Source: an uncultured Acidobacteriaceae bacterium
Lineage (GTDB): Bacteria; Acidobacteriota; Terriglobia; Terriglobales; Acidobacteriaceae
NCBI GenBank assembly: GCA_903911925.1
Contig: CAIWFH010000058.1
Location: forward strand, 58,802 to 122,801
Direction of reading: 5' to 3'
DNA: 64,000 nt
The position numbers were made by a program, and so were the translations under genes. Under the pieces are notes generated by a model. The model made no database searches. It saw only the letters and a program-made list of their open reading frames with translations, and was not told where the DNA came from. Position 1 is the stretch's first letter, and each line of letters starts with the position of its first letter. Of the stretch, positions 25,645 to 33,825 are shown one piece after another.

Positions 25645-25841
25645 TCTGCTCCTTTAGACGAGCCCTGAACACTGAAGAGAGCATACCCGAACCGATTGTG
25701 GGCCGGGGGCCAACCAGCGCAGCGCTGGCGCGTCTGATACTCTGTCCAATGCAGCCCTGCTGGCTGGTTTCCGGCTGGCGCGGAGTGCTTCCGCGAGCCG
25801 TTGGTCGGCAGAAAGCGGCAGTCCGGGAGGACGAAATACCT

Positions 25842-27164
25842 GTGAAGCTAGGTTTATCGGTAATGGCGCTTGCCGCGCTCCTGAGTTCGGGCCTGATTTC
25901 AGGCAGGGTGGCCTTCGCCCAACAGCAGCAACCCACCGTGCCCGATGCCCCTGCGCCCCAAAAGCACCCTCCGCTTACAGGAGACGGTCCGATTACGCCT
26001 GGCATCGGCGCCGGGGATCTTCCATCGTCGTCCAGTTCTTCATCCAGCGAGCAAGTACCGCAACAGCCGGCGCCGAGCAGCGCCCCGCCTTCTTCGCAGG
26101 GCAAAGACACCTTTCAGGCCGCCCCGCCCGAGATGCCCGCAGCCGGCGAAGGCGTGAAGAAGACCGCGGACTTCATCGTCAATGTAAACTTTGTCGAAGT
26201 TCCGGTTACGGTAAAGGACGCAAAGGGCAAGCTGGTAGCCGGACTCACCTTCCGCGACTTCAAGGTTTTTGAGAACGAAATTCGCGAGCCTCTTCGCCTG
26301 TTTACCGTTGACCCGTTCCCGCTATCCGTCGCTTTCGTCATCGACCAGAGCCTGACCTCAGACGTAATGGCCAAAGTAAACAATTCTTTAGGCGCCATCC
26401 AGGGAGCGCTCACGCCCTACGACGAAGTTGCGGTGTTCTCTTACAACAACGGCGCGCAGAACCGCTCCGGAGGCTTTACCGGAGCACAGAGCGCGCGCGT
26501 TCCCTATGTGCTCTCAATGACCAAGGCGGCCGGCGAAGATATGCTGGTGCCTGTCAACAGCGGCCCTCTGGCCGGCTGCAGTATCCATGTCAACGGCGCA
26601 TGCGCCGATCCCAACATCCAGCCGGGCCGGTCAACTGGAAGCGGCACCGCCCCGATGACCATCCCCAAGGAAATTCACACCCTCAACGACGCCATCCTGG
26701 CCGCGGCCAAGGAGCTTTCATCGCGTCCCAAGGGCCGCCGGCGCGTGATCTACGTGATCTCGGACGGCAAGGAATACGGCAGCAAGGCCACCTACAAAGA
26801 GGTTGTGCGCTACCTGCAAACCAACCAGATTGGTGTCTACGGAACGGCCGTCGGCGACTCGGCGCGCTGGGGCGAAGGCTTCATCAGCCGCGTCCATATT
26901 CCCTTCACGATGTATGACAACATCCTGAATAAATACACGCTTGAAACCGGCGGAACGCTGGACTCGGAAGCCAGCCTGAACGGCATCGAGAAGAGTTACG
27001 CCAAGATTGCCGAAGAGGCGCGGACCCAGTACACGCTCGGCTACCTGAGCCACCAGCCGGTAATCGACGGCAAGTTCCGCAAGATCGATGTGCGCGTGGA
27101 CCGCCCGGGGCTTGAGGTAATTGCAAAGCACGGCTACTATCCTTCGGCGAAGGATCTGCAGTAG
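25842..27164 (+). CDS. Exported VWFA-related protein, divergent partner
   Basis: 440 residues from GTG 25842 (GGGAGG upstream at 11-base spacing); an upstream open frame to 25566 is antisense to the other VWFA gene. A signal peptide ends near VAFAQQQ, followed by a proline/serine/glutamine-rich linker. FVEVPVTVKDAKGKLVAGLTFRDFKVFENE precedes a VWA domain whose first motif reads FVIDQSLTSD, a relaxed DxSxS. VIYVISDGKEYGS and TQYTLGYLSHQPVIDGKFRKIDV match its partner. The EamA gene begins 3 bp after its stop. Confidence 0.88.
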   Translation: MKLGLSVMALAALLSSGLISGRVAFAQQQQPTVPDAPAPQKHPPLTGDGPITPGIGAGDLPSSSSSSSSEQVPQQPAPSSAPPSSQGKDTFQAAPPEMPAAGEGVKKTADFIVNVNFVEVPVTVKDAKGKLVAGLTFRDFKVFENEIREPLRLFTVDPFPLSVAFVIDQSLTSDVMAKVNNSLGAIQGALTPYDEVAVFSYNNGAQNRSGGFTGAQSARVPYVLSMTKAAGEDMLVPVNSGPLAGCSIHVNGACADPNIQPGRSTGSGTAPMTIPKEIHTLNDAILAAAKELSSRPKGRRRVIYVISDGKEYGSKATYKEVVRYLQTNQIGVYGTAVGDSARWGEGFISRVHIPFTMYDNILNKYTLETGGTLDSEASLNGIEKSYAKIAEEARTQYTLGYLSHQPVIDGKFRKIDVRVDRPGLEVIAKHGYYPSAKDLQ

Positions 27165-27167
27165 CCC

Positions 27168-28013
27168 GTGAGTTCGTCGGGAGCAGCGGCCGGGCTGGGA
27201 TTGATTTCGGCCGCCACCTGGGGCGGATCGGATTTTGTGGGCGGGTTGGGCGCGCGCCGCGCCCCCGCTCTGCTGGTGGTCTGCTCAGGCCATCTTGTTT
27301 CTCTCTTCGTATTGCTTGCCGTTTGCCTGGGCATGAAGGTGGCCCTCCCGGGCGCGCATCCTCTCATCTATGCCGCGCTGGGCGGGGCTGAAGGGGCAGT
27401 GGCGCTGGCCGTGTTCTATCGCGCGCTGGCCATGGGGGCCATGGGCCTCACAGCGGCCCTCACCGGCCTGCTGACAGCGCTCGTGCCCGTTCTCTTCTCT
27501 CTCATCCACGACGGACTCCCAACCCCGCTGACTGCTGCTGGATTGGCAATGGGGTGCGTCGCCATCTGGCTGATCTCCCACTCGCCAAGAGCCAGAGGCG
27601 CGGGCACACCGCCGTTGGCGCTGCTGCTGGGGGCGCTTTCGGGAATCGGCTTCGGCACCCAGTTGATCCTGTTCAAGATGGCTGGCGGGGAAGGGCTTTT
27701 GTGGCCCATGACTGCCGCCCGCGCTGCCGGGGTCGTGGCCATGGTGCTGGTTCTGCTGGTAAAACCGCCCAAATGCGCGTGGCGAGGGTTCTGGCTCACG
27801 GGAATCATGGCAGGAATGCTCGATACCTTCGGCAACCTTGTCTATTTCCGGGCAACGGAACTGGGGCGGCTGGATGTGGCGGCGGTGGTCTGCTCGCTTT
27901 ATCCGGCAGGCACCATTCTGCTGGCCGCGCTGGTGCTGCGCGAATGGCCCACGCGACGGCAGGTAGGCGGCATGGGCGTGGCGCTGGTTGCCGTGGTGCT
28001 GCTGAGCCTGTGA
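27168..28013 (+). CDS. EamA/DMT-family membrane transporter
   Basis: 281 residues from GTG 27168, three bases after the preceding stop, so translation is probably coupled. About ten hydrophobic segments in two repeats, with GLISAATWGGSDFVGGLG at the start and LDTFGNLVYFRATELGRLDVAAVVCSLYP in the second half, fit drug/metabolite transporters of the EamA type. Substrate is unknown (metabolite exporters are common). Confidence 0.85.
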   Translation: MSSSGAAAGLGLISAATWGGSDFVGGLGARRAPALLVVCSGHLVSLFVLLAVCLGMKVALPGAHPLIYAALGGAEGAVALAVFYRALAMGAMGLTAALTGLLTALVPVLFSLIHDGLPTPLTAAGLAMGCVAIWLISHSPRARGAGTPPLALLLGALSGIGFGTQLILFKMAGGEGLLWPMTAARAAGVVAMVLVLLVKPPKCAWRGFWLTGIMAGMLDTFGNLVYFRATELGRLDVAAVVCSLYPAGTILLAALVLREWPTRRQVGGMGVALVAVVLLSL

Positions 28014-28048
28014 GGAGGACTAAGGACTAAGGCCGTGAGTTGAGAGAG

Positions 28049-28099
28049 TGCTGTCCCACCCATTTCGCAAAGTGCGCGAAATGGATGGTGCACCCGGCA
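28049..28099. repeat. Dispersed hairpin repeat, B subtype (copy 1)
   Basis: CCATTTCGC (28060-28068) pairs with GCGAAATGG (28076-28084) around a 7-base loop, flanked by TCCCAC and GGTGCACCCGGC. It shares its frame with the copies at 63686 and 63865. It lies about 35 bp after the EamA stop. Confidence 0.8.
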
Positions 28100-28119
28100 G
28101 ATTGCCGCAGCGGCCAGCA

Positions 28120-28153
28120 AACGTAAAGCGGCCGTGCTTTGGCACGGGCCGCT
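28120..28153 (-). terminator. Hairpin downstream of tatA
   Basis: AGCGGCCGTGC (28127-28137), loop TTTG and GCACGGGCCGCT (28142-28153) pair with one bulge. Read on the minus strand it is followed by TTTACGTTT, a modest U-rich run, and it lies about 90 bp past the tatA stop. Likely tatA terminator, possibly bidirectional. Confidence 0.45.
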
Positions 28154-28239
28154 GACATTTCGAACAATTCACGCGACTCCAGAGTGAGCGTCAACCCCAA
28201 CACACGGAACGGCGCGAAACCCTGGGCCGGCGAAATCGC

Positions 28240-28467
28240 CTACTTGGTTTCGACTGTAGGAGCGGGCGGCGGCGCGGGCGGCGCGCTCTGCTGCACAACC
28301 GGCGGCGGTGGCGCAGGCGTGGGGTCCGTGACCCCCTTGATGCCTTCCTTGAAGCCCTTCAGGCCTTCACCCAAACCCTTGCCCAGCTCCGGCAGCCGCT
28401 TGGCGCCGAACAGCAGGAACGCGACTACACCCAGCACAACCAGATGCCACGGCTGTATGAGATCCAT
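28240..28467 (-). CDS. tatA: Twin-arginine translocase subunit TatA/TatE-like
   Basis: 75 residues with GGAGG before ATG 28467. One N-terminal membrane helix (WHLVVLGVVAFLLFG), the FGAKRLPELGKGLGEGLKGFKEG amphipathic helix typical of TatA, and a proline-rich tail. TatA multimers form the pore for folded proteins. At least six predicted Tat substrates occur in this window, but no tatC is adjacent. TatB is less likely given the short tail. Confidence 0.88.
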   Translation of the reverse strand: MDLIQPWHLVVLGVVAFLLFGAKRLPELGKGLGEGLKGFKEGIKGVTDPTPAPPPPVVQQSAPPAPPPAPTVETK

Positions 28468-28561
28468 AATGCTATCCTCCGAGCGCCGCGATGTGCCGAC
28501 GCACTCTATCCGTGATTATTGTCGCACAAAGGCGGGAAGTCGTGCAGCGCGCGGGCGGGTT

Positions 28562-29002
28562 CTAGTTTACCTGTGCCGGTTTGCCCAGCCGCTCGGTGGC
28601 CATTGTGTAAAAGGCGCGCAGGTCGTCTTCTTCGCCGATGGTCAGGCGGCGGTAAACCTTCATCAGCGGAAAGAGTCTGGAACCACGCACATCCACCGCA
28701 GGAACAGCCACCAGGCCGCCGGGATACTGGGTCATTTCCCAGGTGCCGGCATACCGGCGCCGCAAAATTTCTCCCAGGTAGCTGCCCCACAGGCGGGTTT
28801 CGAAATCCAGATCGAGCTCGGGGCTCTCGCCCACCATGACCAGAATTTCATCCAAGGCGTTGATCGATTCCGAGGTGAAGTCCAGTTTCAGCTTGAATTC
28901 TTTTTTGGCGAACTCGGCGGCTGCGCGGGCATAGCCCTCCATCATCGATCCCAGGTCGGGGAACATGGAGGATTCGAGACGATTGCGGAGTTCATTGGCC
29001 AC
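28562..29002 (-). CDS. Hypothetical protein (DUF3806-like in appearance)
   Basis: 146 residues from GTG 29002. Segments INALDEILVMVGE, RLWGSYLGEILRRRYAGTWEM and VPAVDVRGSRLFPLMKVYRRL resemble small conserved proteins with a G-x-YLGEV-R-x-GG-W pattern, but the family assignment is uncertain. No signal peptide or membrane helix. It is transcribed toward tatA with about 95 bp between them. Confidence 0.6.
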   Translation of the reverse strand: MANELRNRLESSMFPDLGSMMEGYARAAAEFAKKEFKLKLDFTSESINALDEILVMVGESPELDLDFETRLWGSYLGEILRRRYAGTWEMTQYPGGLVAVPAVDVRGSRLFPLMKVYRRLTIGEEDDLRAFYTMATERLGKPAQVN

Positions 29003-29088
29003 ACTTCAGAGTACATGACGCCGGGGCGCGAGGTTGGCAAGCGCTCTCCGCTTTGTGGCACACTGAAGGCAGTAGTGGAGTGTTCCCT

Positions 29089-29586
29089 GTGAAGATATTT
29101 AGACGCGCCGCACTGGTTGCTTTTCTGGCCCTGGCCGTTGGCACGGCAAGGCCTGCCACCCGCGAAATCTATCCCGATGCGGCACAGGCCAAGGCTGATC
29201 TGGCTGCCGCCCTGAAGACCGCCGCGCAAGCCCACAAGCGCATTCTGCTGGACTTTGGCGGGAACTGGTGCGGCGATTGCCAGGTGCTCGACATGTATTT
29301 CCACGACCCGCAGAACCTGCCCCTTCTGGAGGCCAATTTTGTGCTTGTCCACGTCAACATCGGCTATGCGGACCGCAACCTGGATATCGCAAGCAAGTAC
29401 GAGGTCCCCATCGACAAGGGCGTGCCGGCACTGGCGGTTCTAAGCGAAAACGGAAAGCTGCTGTACAGCCAGAAAAACCACCAGTTTTCGGCCATGCGGC
29501 GCATGGAGACCGCGGCAGTCACGCAGTTCCTGGTGCAGTGGAAGCCGGTGAAGCAGGGCTGCTCCGTGATGGTGGTGAACTGCTAG
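29089..29586 (+). CDS. Exported thioredoxin-like protein
   Basis: 165 residues from GTG 29089, with GGAG eight bases upstream. Signal peptide to about residue 22. A thioredoxin fold with active site NWCGDC (CxxC = CGDC), preceded by KRILLDFGG and followed by the conserved cis-Pro region (KGVPALAVLSENGKLLYS). It should reduce or isomerise disulfides in the periplasm. The C-terminus has two more cysteines (QGCSVMVVNC). A MITE-like element begins at its stop codon. Confidence 0.88.
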   Translation: MKIFRRAALVAFLALAVGTARPATREIYPDAAQAKADLAAALKTAAQAHKRILLDFGGNWCGDCQVLDMYFHDPQNLPLLEANFVLVHVNIGYADRNLDIASKYEVPIDKGVPALAVLSENGKLLYSQKNHQFSAMRRMETAAVTQFLVQWKPVKQGCSVMVVNC

Positions 29587-29718
29587 AGCGTATTTCAAAA
29601 ATCAGCTTTGTGTCAGGGCACGACTTCAGTCGTGCCAAGAACTGCCCTAAAAACAGGGGTTTTAACACCTGAGGTTTTATAACTCAGATGCAGCTGCCAT
29701 TTTTGGAACAGGCTCTAG
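29583..29718. mobile_element. MITE-like element of about 136 bp
   Basis: Both ends are imperfect inverted repeats: the left begins CTAGAGCGTATTTCAAAAAT and the reverse complement of the right begins CTAGAGCCTGTTCCAAAAAT; both continue to CAGC. Inside is a palindrome GGCACGAC-TTCA-GTCGTGCC (29617-29636). No coding capacity. The left end overlaps the stop codon of the thioredoxin gene. This is the structure of a non-autonomous miniature element or large REP unit; no transposase occurs in the window. Confidence 0.6.
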
Positions 29719-29723
29719 GCGCT

Positions 29724-30350
29724 CTAGCCCTGCGCGGCCAGGTGCTTGGTGTTCTGGTAGGTGTAAACGATTCGGTGGGCCACCGTGATGGTTGAAAGCA
29801 CGGCAAGCACCCAAAGAACCGGACCCATTGCGCCCCAGTGGCTGAACACAGCGCCGATGATGACCAGAACAATGCGTTCCGGGCGCTCCATGAAGCCGAC
29901 TTTGCACTGGCCGATGAGAGCCTCGGCGCGGGCGCGCGTGTAGCTCACCATCAGCGACGTGACCATGACAAAGGCCACAAGCACCACGTAACGGAAGCGG
30001 TTGATGCGGCCGTAGTAGACCAGCAGGCCGAAGAACAGCACTACGTCGGAGTAGCGGTCGATGACGGAATCAAAGAACGATCCGAAGACGGTGACCTGGT
30101 TGTTGCGGCGGGCCACGCGGCCATCGAGCATGTCGAAGGCGCCCGCGGTAAAGATGACGCAACCCGCGGAGAAGAACATCCAGTCAGCGTTCTTGGCGTC
30201 GGCATGGCCGAAGAGAAACGCGGCGACGATGTTGATGACCAGGCCGATGAAGGTGAGGGCGTTGGGAGAGATGCGGGTCAGCGCCAGGCCGTGCACGAGG
30301 TGATTAAGTAGCCAGCCGCAGCCGCGGCCAAGAGCACTGGTCCAGGTCAT
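29724..30350 (-). CDS. CDP-alcohol phosphatidyltransferase
   Basis: 208 residues from ATG 30350, with AAGGA about ten bases upstream. Multiple membrane helices. The family signature D-G-x2-A-R-x8-G-x3-D-x3-D is complete in DGRVARRNNQVTVFGSFFDS. It transfers a phosphatidyl group from CDP-diacylglycerol to an alcohol such as glycerol-3-phosphate or inositol phosphate; TRARAEALIGQCKVGFMERPER resembles the phosphatidylinositol-phosphate synthase-type branch, but the substrate is unproven. It follows greA by 13 bp, likely in one operon. Confidence 0.88.
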   Translation of the reverse strand: MTWTSALGRGCGWLLNHLVHGLALTRISPNALTFIGLVINIVAAFLFGHADAKNADWMFFSAGCVIFTAGAFDMLDGRVARRNNQVTVFGSFFDSVIDRYSDVVLFFGLLVYYGRINRFRYVVLVAFVMVTSLMVSYTRARAEALIGQCKVGFMERPERIVLVIIGAVFSHWGAMGPVLWVLAVLSTITVAHRIVYTYQNTKHLAAQG

Positions 30351-30363
30351 TTCTTTTTCGTCC

Positions 30364-30885
30364 TTACTGCTGTTCCGCGCCGGCTGCAGATGTTCCATCG
30401 GTTGCTTCTGCTTCGGCGGCTTCGTCGTGGATGGTGGTCAACTTTAGAATTTCAAGCTCGCGCTTGCCGTTGGGGGTGACGATGGTGGCAATGTCGCCCA
30501 CGCGCTTGCCCACGATGCCGCGGCCAATTGGAGATGTGGTGGAGATAAGGCCCTTTGAAACGTCTGACTCTTCGCTGGTGACCAGGCGGTAGACGATTTC
30601 CTCGTCCTTTGTGGAGTCAAAGACAACCACGGTGGAGCCGAAGCCTGCCCGGTCGCGGGGAATGTTGGTCAAGTTGACGAGCGAAAGCTCGGCCATGCGC
30701 TTTTTGAGCTGGCCCAGGCGGGCGTTAACAAAGTCCTGCCGTTGCTTGGCCATGTGATACTCGGCGTTTTCCGAGAGGTCACCCATGGCAACGGCTTTTT
30801 TGATCTCGGCAGGCAGCTCATGCTGGAGCTCGTGCTCAAGGATCGCGATCTCTGCTAACAGCTGCTTCTTAATGTGCTCGGGCAT
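30364..30885 (-). CDS. greA: Transcription elongation factor GreA
   Basis: 173 residues. The N-terminal coiled coil carries the acidic tip GDLSENAEYHMAKQRQ, which reaches the RNA polymerase active site to stimulate cleavage of backtracked RNA. The C-terminal FKBP-like domain includes STTSPIGRGIVGKRVGD. A 20-residue acidic/alanine tail is slightly longer than usual. Same strand as the phosphatidyltransferase. Confidence 0.95.
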   Translation of the reverse strand: MPEHIKKQLLAEIAILEHELQHELPAEIKKAVAMGDLSENAEYHMAKQRQDFVNARLGQLKKRMAELSLVNLTNIPRDRAGFGSTVVVFDSTKDEEIVYRLVTSEESDVSKGLISTTSPIGRGIVGKRVGDIATIVTPNGKRELEILKLTTIHDEAAEAEATDGTSAAGAEQQ

Positions 30886-30983
30886 TCATGATCCGTGGCG
30901 GGGAGCTGGGGTGGCTCAAACCGCAAGAGATGAAAGAACTAGACGTCTAATTATACGCGGGTGATGGGAGAAGGACTAAGGGG

Positions 30984-31448
30984 CTAGGAACTGAGAGGCT
31001 CGGGGCTTTCGTCAGGCCGCTGTTTCTCGTTGAGGAAGGATTGCAGGATCAGCGTGGCCGCAACCTGGTCTACAACGCGGCGGTGCTCCTGGCGGGGGTG
31101 ACCCGCTTCATAGAGAATCTGGTGGGCTTCACGGGTAGTCAGGCGCTCGTCCCACAGGTGAATGGGCAGGCCCGTCAGTTCTCCCAACTCTGCGGCAAAG
31201 GCCTGGGTTTTGACGGTCTGGGGACTCAACTCGCCTGAAAGATGCACCGGATTGCCAACGACGATGCCGGCAACCTCAAAGCGGCGGGCGAGGCGGGCGA
31301 GGGAGCGCAGATCTTCGCGCTGGTTGCGGCGCCGCTCCAGGGTGAGGACCGGCTGCGCGGTCAGGCCCAGTTCGTCTGACACAGCGACGCCAATGCGGCG
31401 ATTGCCGACGTCGAGGGCGAGGTAGCGTGGACGGGGTGCTGATTGCAG
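30984..31448 (-). CDS. ruvX: RuvX/YqgF Holliday-junction resolvase-like RNase, non-canonical CTG start
   Basis: About 154 residues if begun at CTG 31448, which has AGGAG exactly seven bases upstream. The RNase-H-fold motifs are present: YLALDVGNRRIGVAVSDE (catalytic Asp), VVGNPVHLSGE, LWDERLTT and VDQVAATLILQSFL. No ATG, GTG or TTG occurs in frame between the upstream divergent mltG and the catalytic Asp, so a standard start would remove the active site. The protein participates in 16S rRNA processing and possibly recombination. It is divergent from mltG. Confidence 0.85.
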   Translation of the reverse strand: MQSAPRPRYLALDVGNRRIGVAVSDELGLTAQPVLTLERRRNQREDLRSLARLARRFEVAGIVVGNPVHLSGELSPQTVKTQAFAAELGELTGLPIHLWDERLTTREAHQILYEAGHPRQEHRRVVDQVAATLILQSFLNEKQRPDESPEPLSS

Positions 31449-31592
31449 GATTTGGCTCCTAATCTCCAGCTTAAAGCCAGCGGGTTGTTGAAGAAACGGC
31501 CGGTTTTGGCTGTGATGCCCGGTACAATCGAAGTAATCGCATCTCAGCGTCGATGCAAAGCGTCTTAAAGGATGAAGGGTCCATATTAACGA

Positions 31593-32633
31593 ATGGTACG
31601 CCGCAGACGAACGAGCAGAAAAAAAGGCAGTTCTGGCGCGGCGGGAGTCATCCTGGCGACGGTTCTGGTGCTGCTTCTGGGGGCTGGCGCTGCGGCATGG
31701 CTTGTGATCGCCCCATACGGGCCGGAGACTGAGACCTTCGTTGATATTCCATCTGGCTCGACGGCCGCGCGGATAGGACAGCAACTGGAGTCGGCGGGCG
31801 TGGTGCGCAGCCGGTACGGCTTCCTGCTGATGCGCTGGTGGAAACGGGGAAGGCTGCGGGCCGGAGAGTACCGGTTCGACCATCCGGCGGCGCTCACCGA
31901 AGTGTACAGCCGGATTGTGCGCGGCGACGTGTTTACCAGGGCCGTGACCATTCCGGAAGGGGCCACAGTTTTCGACATTGCCGCACGGCTTGAGGCGGCA
32001 GGGTTTGGGGCCAGCCAGGGCTTTGTTGACGCACAGGCGAGCGAGGTCAAGCTGGTGTCCGACGTGGATCCCGCGGCAACAAGCCTGGAAGGCTACCTTT
32101 TCCCGGATACTTACTACTTTGCGCGCAAGGCCAGCCCGGCTCAAATTTGCGCGGCCATGGTGCGCCGCTTCAGGGCAGTGGCCGGGCAGCTTGGTTTGAA
32201 AGAGAATGTGCATCGCGTGGTGACTTTGGCTTCATTGGTCGAGCGGGAGACGGCAGTGGACGCGGAGCGTCCGCTGGTGGCCAGCGTCTTTGAGAACCGC
32301 CTTGCCAAAAAGATGCCGCTGATGACCGATCCATCCGTGATCTACGGGTTGCAGGTTGAGGGACTGTGGAGGGGCACCATCTACCAGAGCGACCTGAAGC
32401 GCAATACACCTTACAACACCTATCTGCGCGCCGGGTTGCCGCCGGGGCCGGTGGCCAACCCAGGCATGCGGTCTTTGCGCGCGGCCATGGAACCTGCGAA
32501 AACCGATTACCTGTACTTTGTGGCCGCAGGCGCCAATGCGCAGGGGCATTCGCTCTTTTCGTCGACCATTGAAGAACACGAGCACAACGTGGCCGGATAC
32601 CGCCATGCGGTGAAAAAGGCGGGTGGACGATGA
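31593..32633 (+). CDS. mltG: Endolytic peptidoglycan transglycosylase MltG
   Basis: 346 residues: a basic N-terminus, one membrane helix (about residues 17-40), a LysM-like domain and the YceG catalytic region. The catalytic Glu lies in LASLVERETAVDAERPLVASVF, followed by MPLMTDPSVIYGL and NTYLRAGLPPGPVANPG. MltG cuts nascent glycan strands and sets their length. It overlaps the next gene by an ATGA junction. Confidence 0.95.
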   Translation: MVRRRRTSRKKGSSGAAGVILATVLVLLLGAGAAAWLVIAPYGPETETFVDIPSGSTAARIGQQLESAGVVRSRYGFLLMRWWKRGRLRAGEYRFDHPAALTEVYSRIVRGDVFTRAVTIPEGATVFDIAARLEAAGFGASQGFVDAQASEVKLVSDVDPAATSLEGYLFPDTYYFARKASPAQICAAMVRRFRAVAGQLGLKENVHRVVTLASLVERETAVDAERPLVASVFENRLAKKMPLMTDPSVIYGLQVEGLWRGTIYQSDLKRNTPYNTYLRAGLPPGPVANPGMRSLRAAMEPAKTDYLYFVAAGANAQGHSLFSSTIEEHEHNVAGYRHAVKKAGGR

Positions 32634-33523
32634 AGCCTGTACGCCGCCTGGCCGCTCTTTCGGCAATGCTGTTGCCGTTCACGCTCTCCGGCTGCTTTAT
32701 TCTCAGGACCACGCGCAGACTGCCGGTGCCCAAGGCCCCGTCGGTTGTGCAGACAGTGAAGCCCGCGGACCTGGTGGCGCAGCTCAACCAACGCTGGGGC
32801 GCGCTGAACACTCTCACCGCCACGGTGGAGATTCAGGCCAGCGTATTGAAGAGCAAAGAAGGTGTGGCCAAGGACTACACCACGTTCCGGGGACACATCC
32901 TGATCCGCAAGCCGGAGTCGCTGCGGGTATTGGGCCAGGTTCCTGTGCTGGGCACAAAAATGTTTGACATGGCCAGCGACGGCAAGACGTTTACGCTCTA
33001 CATTCCATCGCGGAACAAGGTGGTCAAAGGGCCAAACACGCTGAAGAAGAAGTCGGCCAGCCAGGTGGAAAACATGCGGCCGGGATTCTTTCTGGACGCC
33101 ATGATCGTTCGCGGTCTTGAGCCGGACGACCTTTATGCGGTGACCGCCGATGTTTCAACTGAAGAGGATGCGCAGCGGAAGCACTTTTACACGGTGCCGG
33201 AATACATTCTCAGCGTTATGCGGCGCAAACCGGGCAGTTCGGAGCTGACGCCTGTGCGCGTGGTCACGTTTCACCGCGACAATCTTCTGCCGTACCAGCA
33301 GGATCTCTACGATAACGAGGGCAACCTGGAGACCCAGGTCTTTTATGCGGATTACACGGATTTTGGCACCAGCCAGTATCCGTCGAAGGTGACGATCCGG
33401 AGACCGATGGAGGAGTACCAGATTGTTCTAACGGTCGAAAAGATCGTGGAGAACATGACGCTAACCGACGATCAGTTCCTGGTGAAGGTGCCTGAGGGAA
33501 CCCAGGTTCAACAGTTGGAGTAG
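32630..33523 (+). CDS. DUF4292-like outer-membrane lipoprotein
   Basis: 297 residues starting inside the mltG stop (ATGA). Lipobox FTLSGC gives a lipid-modified Cys22. The mature part (WGALNTLTATVEIQASV, RGHILIRKPESLRVLGQVPVLGTKMFDMASDG) has the curved-sheet pattern of LolA/LolB-type and DUF4292 lipoproteins, which carry hydrophobic ligands. The translational coupling to mltG hints at an envelope-assembly role. Exact function unknown. Confidence 0.75.
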   Translation: MKPVRRLAALSAMLLPFTLSGCFILRTTRRLPVPKAPSVVQTVKPADLVAQLNQRWGALNTLTATVEIQASVLKSKEGVAKDYTTFRGHILIRKPESLRVLGQVPVLGTKMFDMASDGKTFTLYIPSRNKVVKGPNTLKKKSASQVENMRPGFFLDAMIVRGLEPDDLYAVTADVSTEEDAQRKHFYTVPEYILSVMRRKPGSSELTPVRVVTFHRDNLLPYQQDLYDNEGNLETQVFYADYTDFGTSQYPSKVTIRRPMEEYQIVLTVEKIVENMTLTDDQFLVKVPEGTQVQQLE

Positions 33524-33825
33524 GCGCCGCTGCGGGCAGCGACGATGGGGCGTCAAGCGAAAAGCGGCTTGATTCCTTCAACCTGAACGACTTTCGCCTC
33601 AGTTCCGAGGCGGCAGAATACCTCACTCGGGCTATATTGGTCGCCGTCCCTCACTGCAGTTCCGGTGAAGGCGACGGCTTGATCGGAGTCCTCATTTTGC
33701 TAATCCTTCCGTGGTTCCTGGGCGTTGGCATTTCAGGAGGCTGAAGCTTCCTGCTCCCTCGCAAATGAGGGATATGCGAATGTAACAGCAAATGTAGTAT
33801 TAGTTTGCGAAGGAAGGGACACCAA
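33524..33825 (+). other. Intergenic region with hairpin and promoter space
   Basis: About 300 bp with no gene. Shortly after the lipoprotein stop, TCAAGC and GCTTGA pair around a GAAAAGCG-type loop (near 33553-33575), followed by TTCCTTC, a possible weak terminator. The right end holds GGAAGGGA before ATG 33826. Confidence 0.4.

Noticed and set aside
31449..32213. RuvX extended upstream as a much longer protein
   Set aside because: The extension is antisense to mltG and unlike any RuvX; it only exists because no normal start codon is present near the true start.
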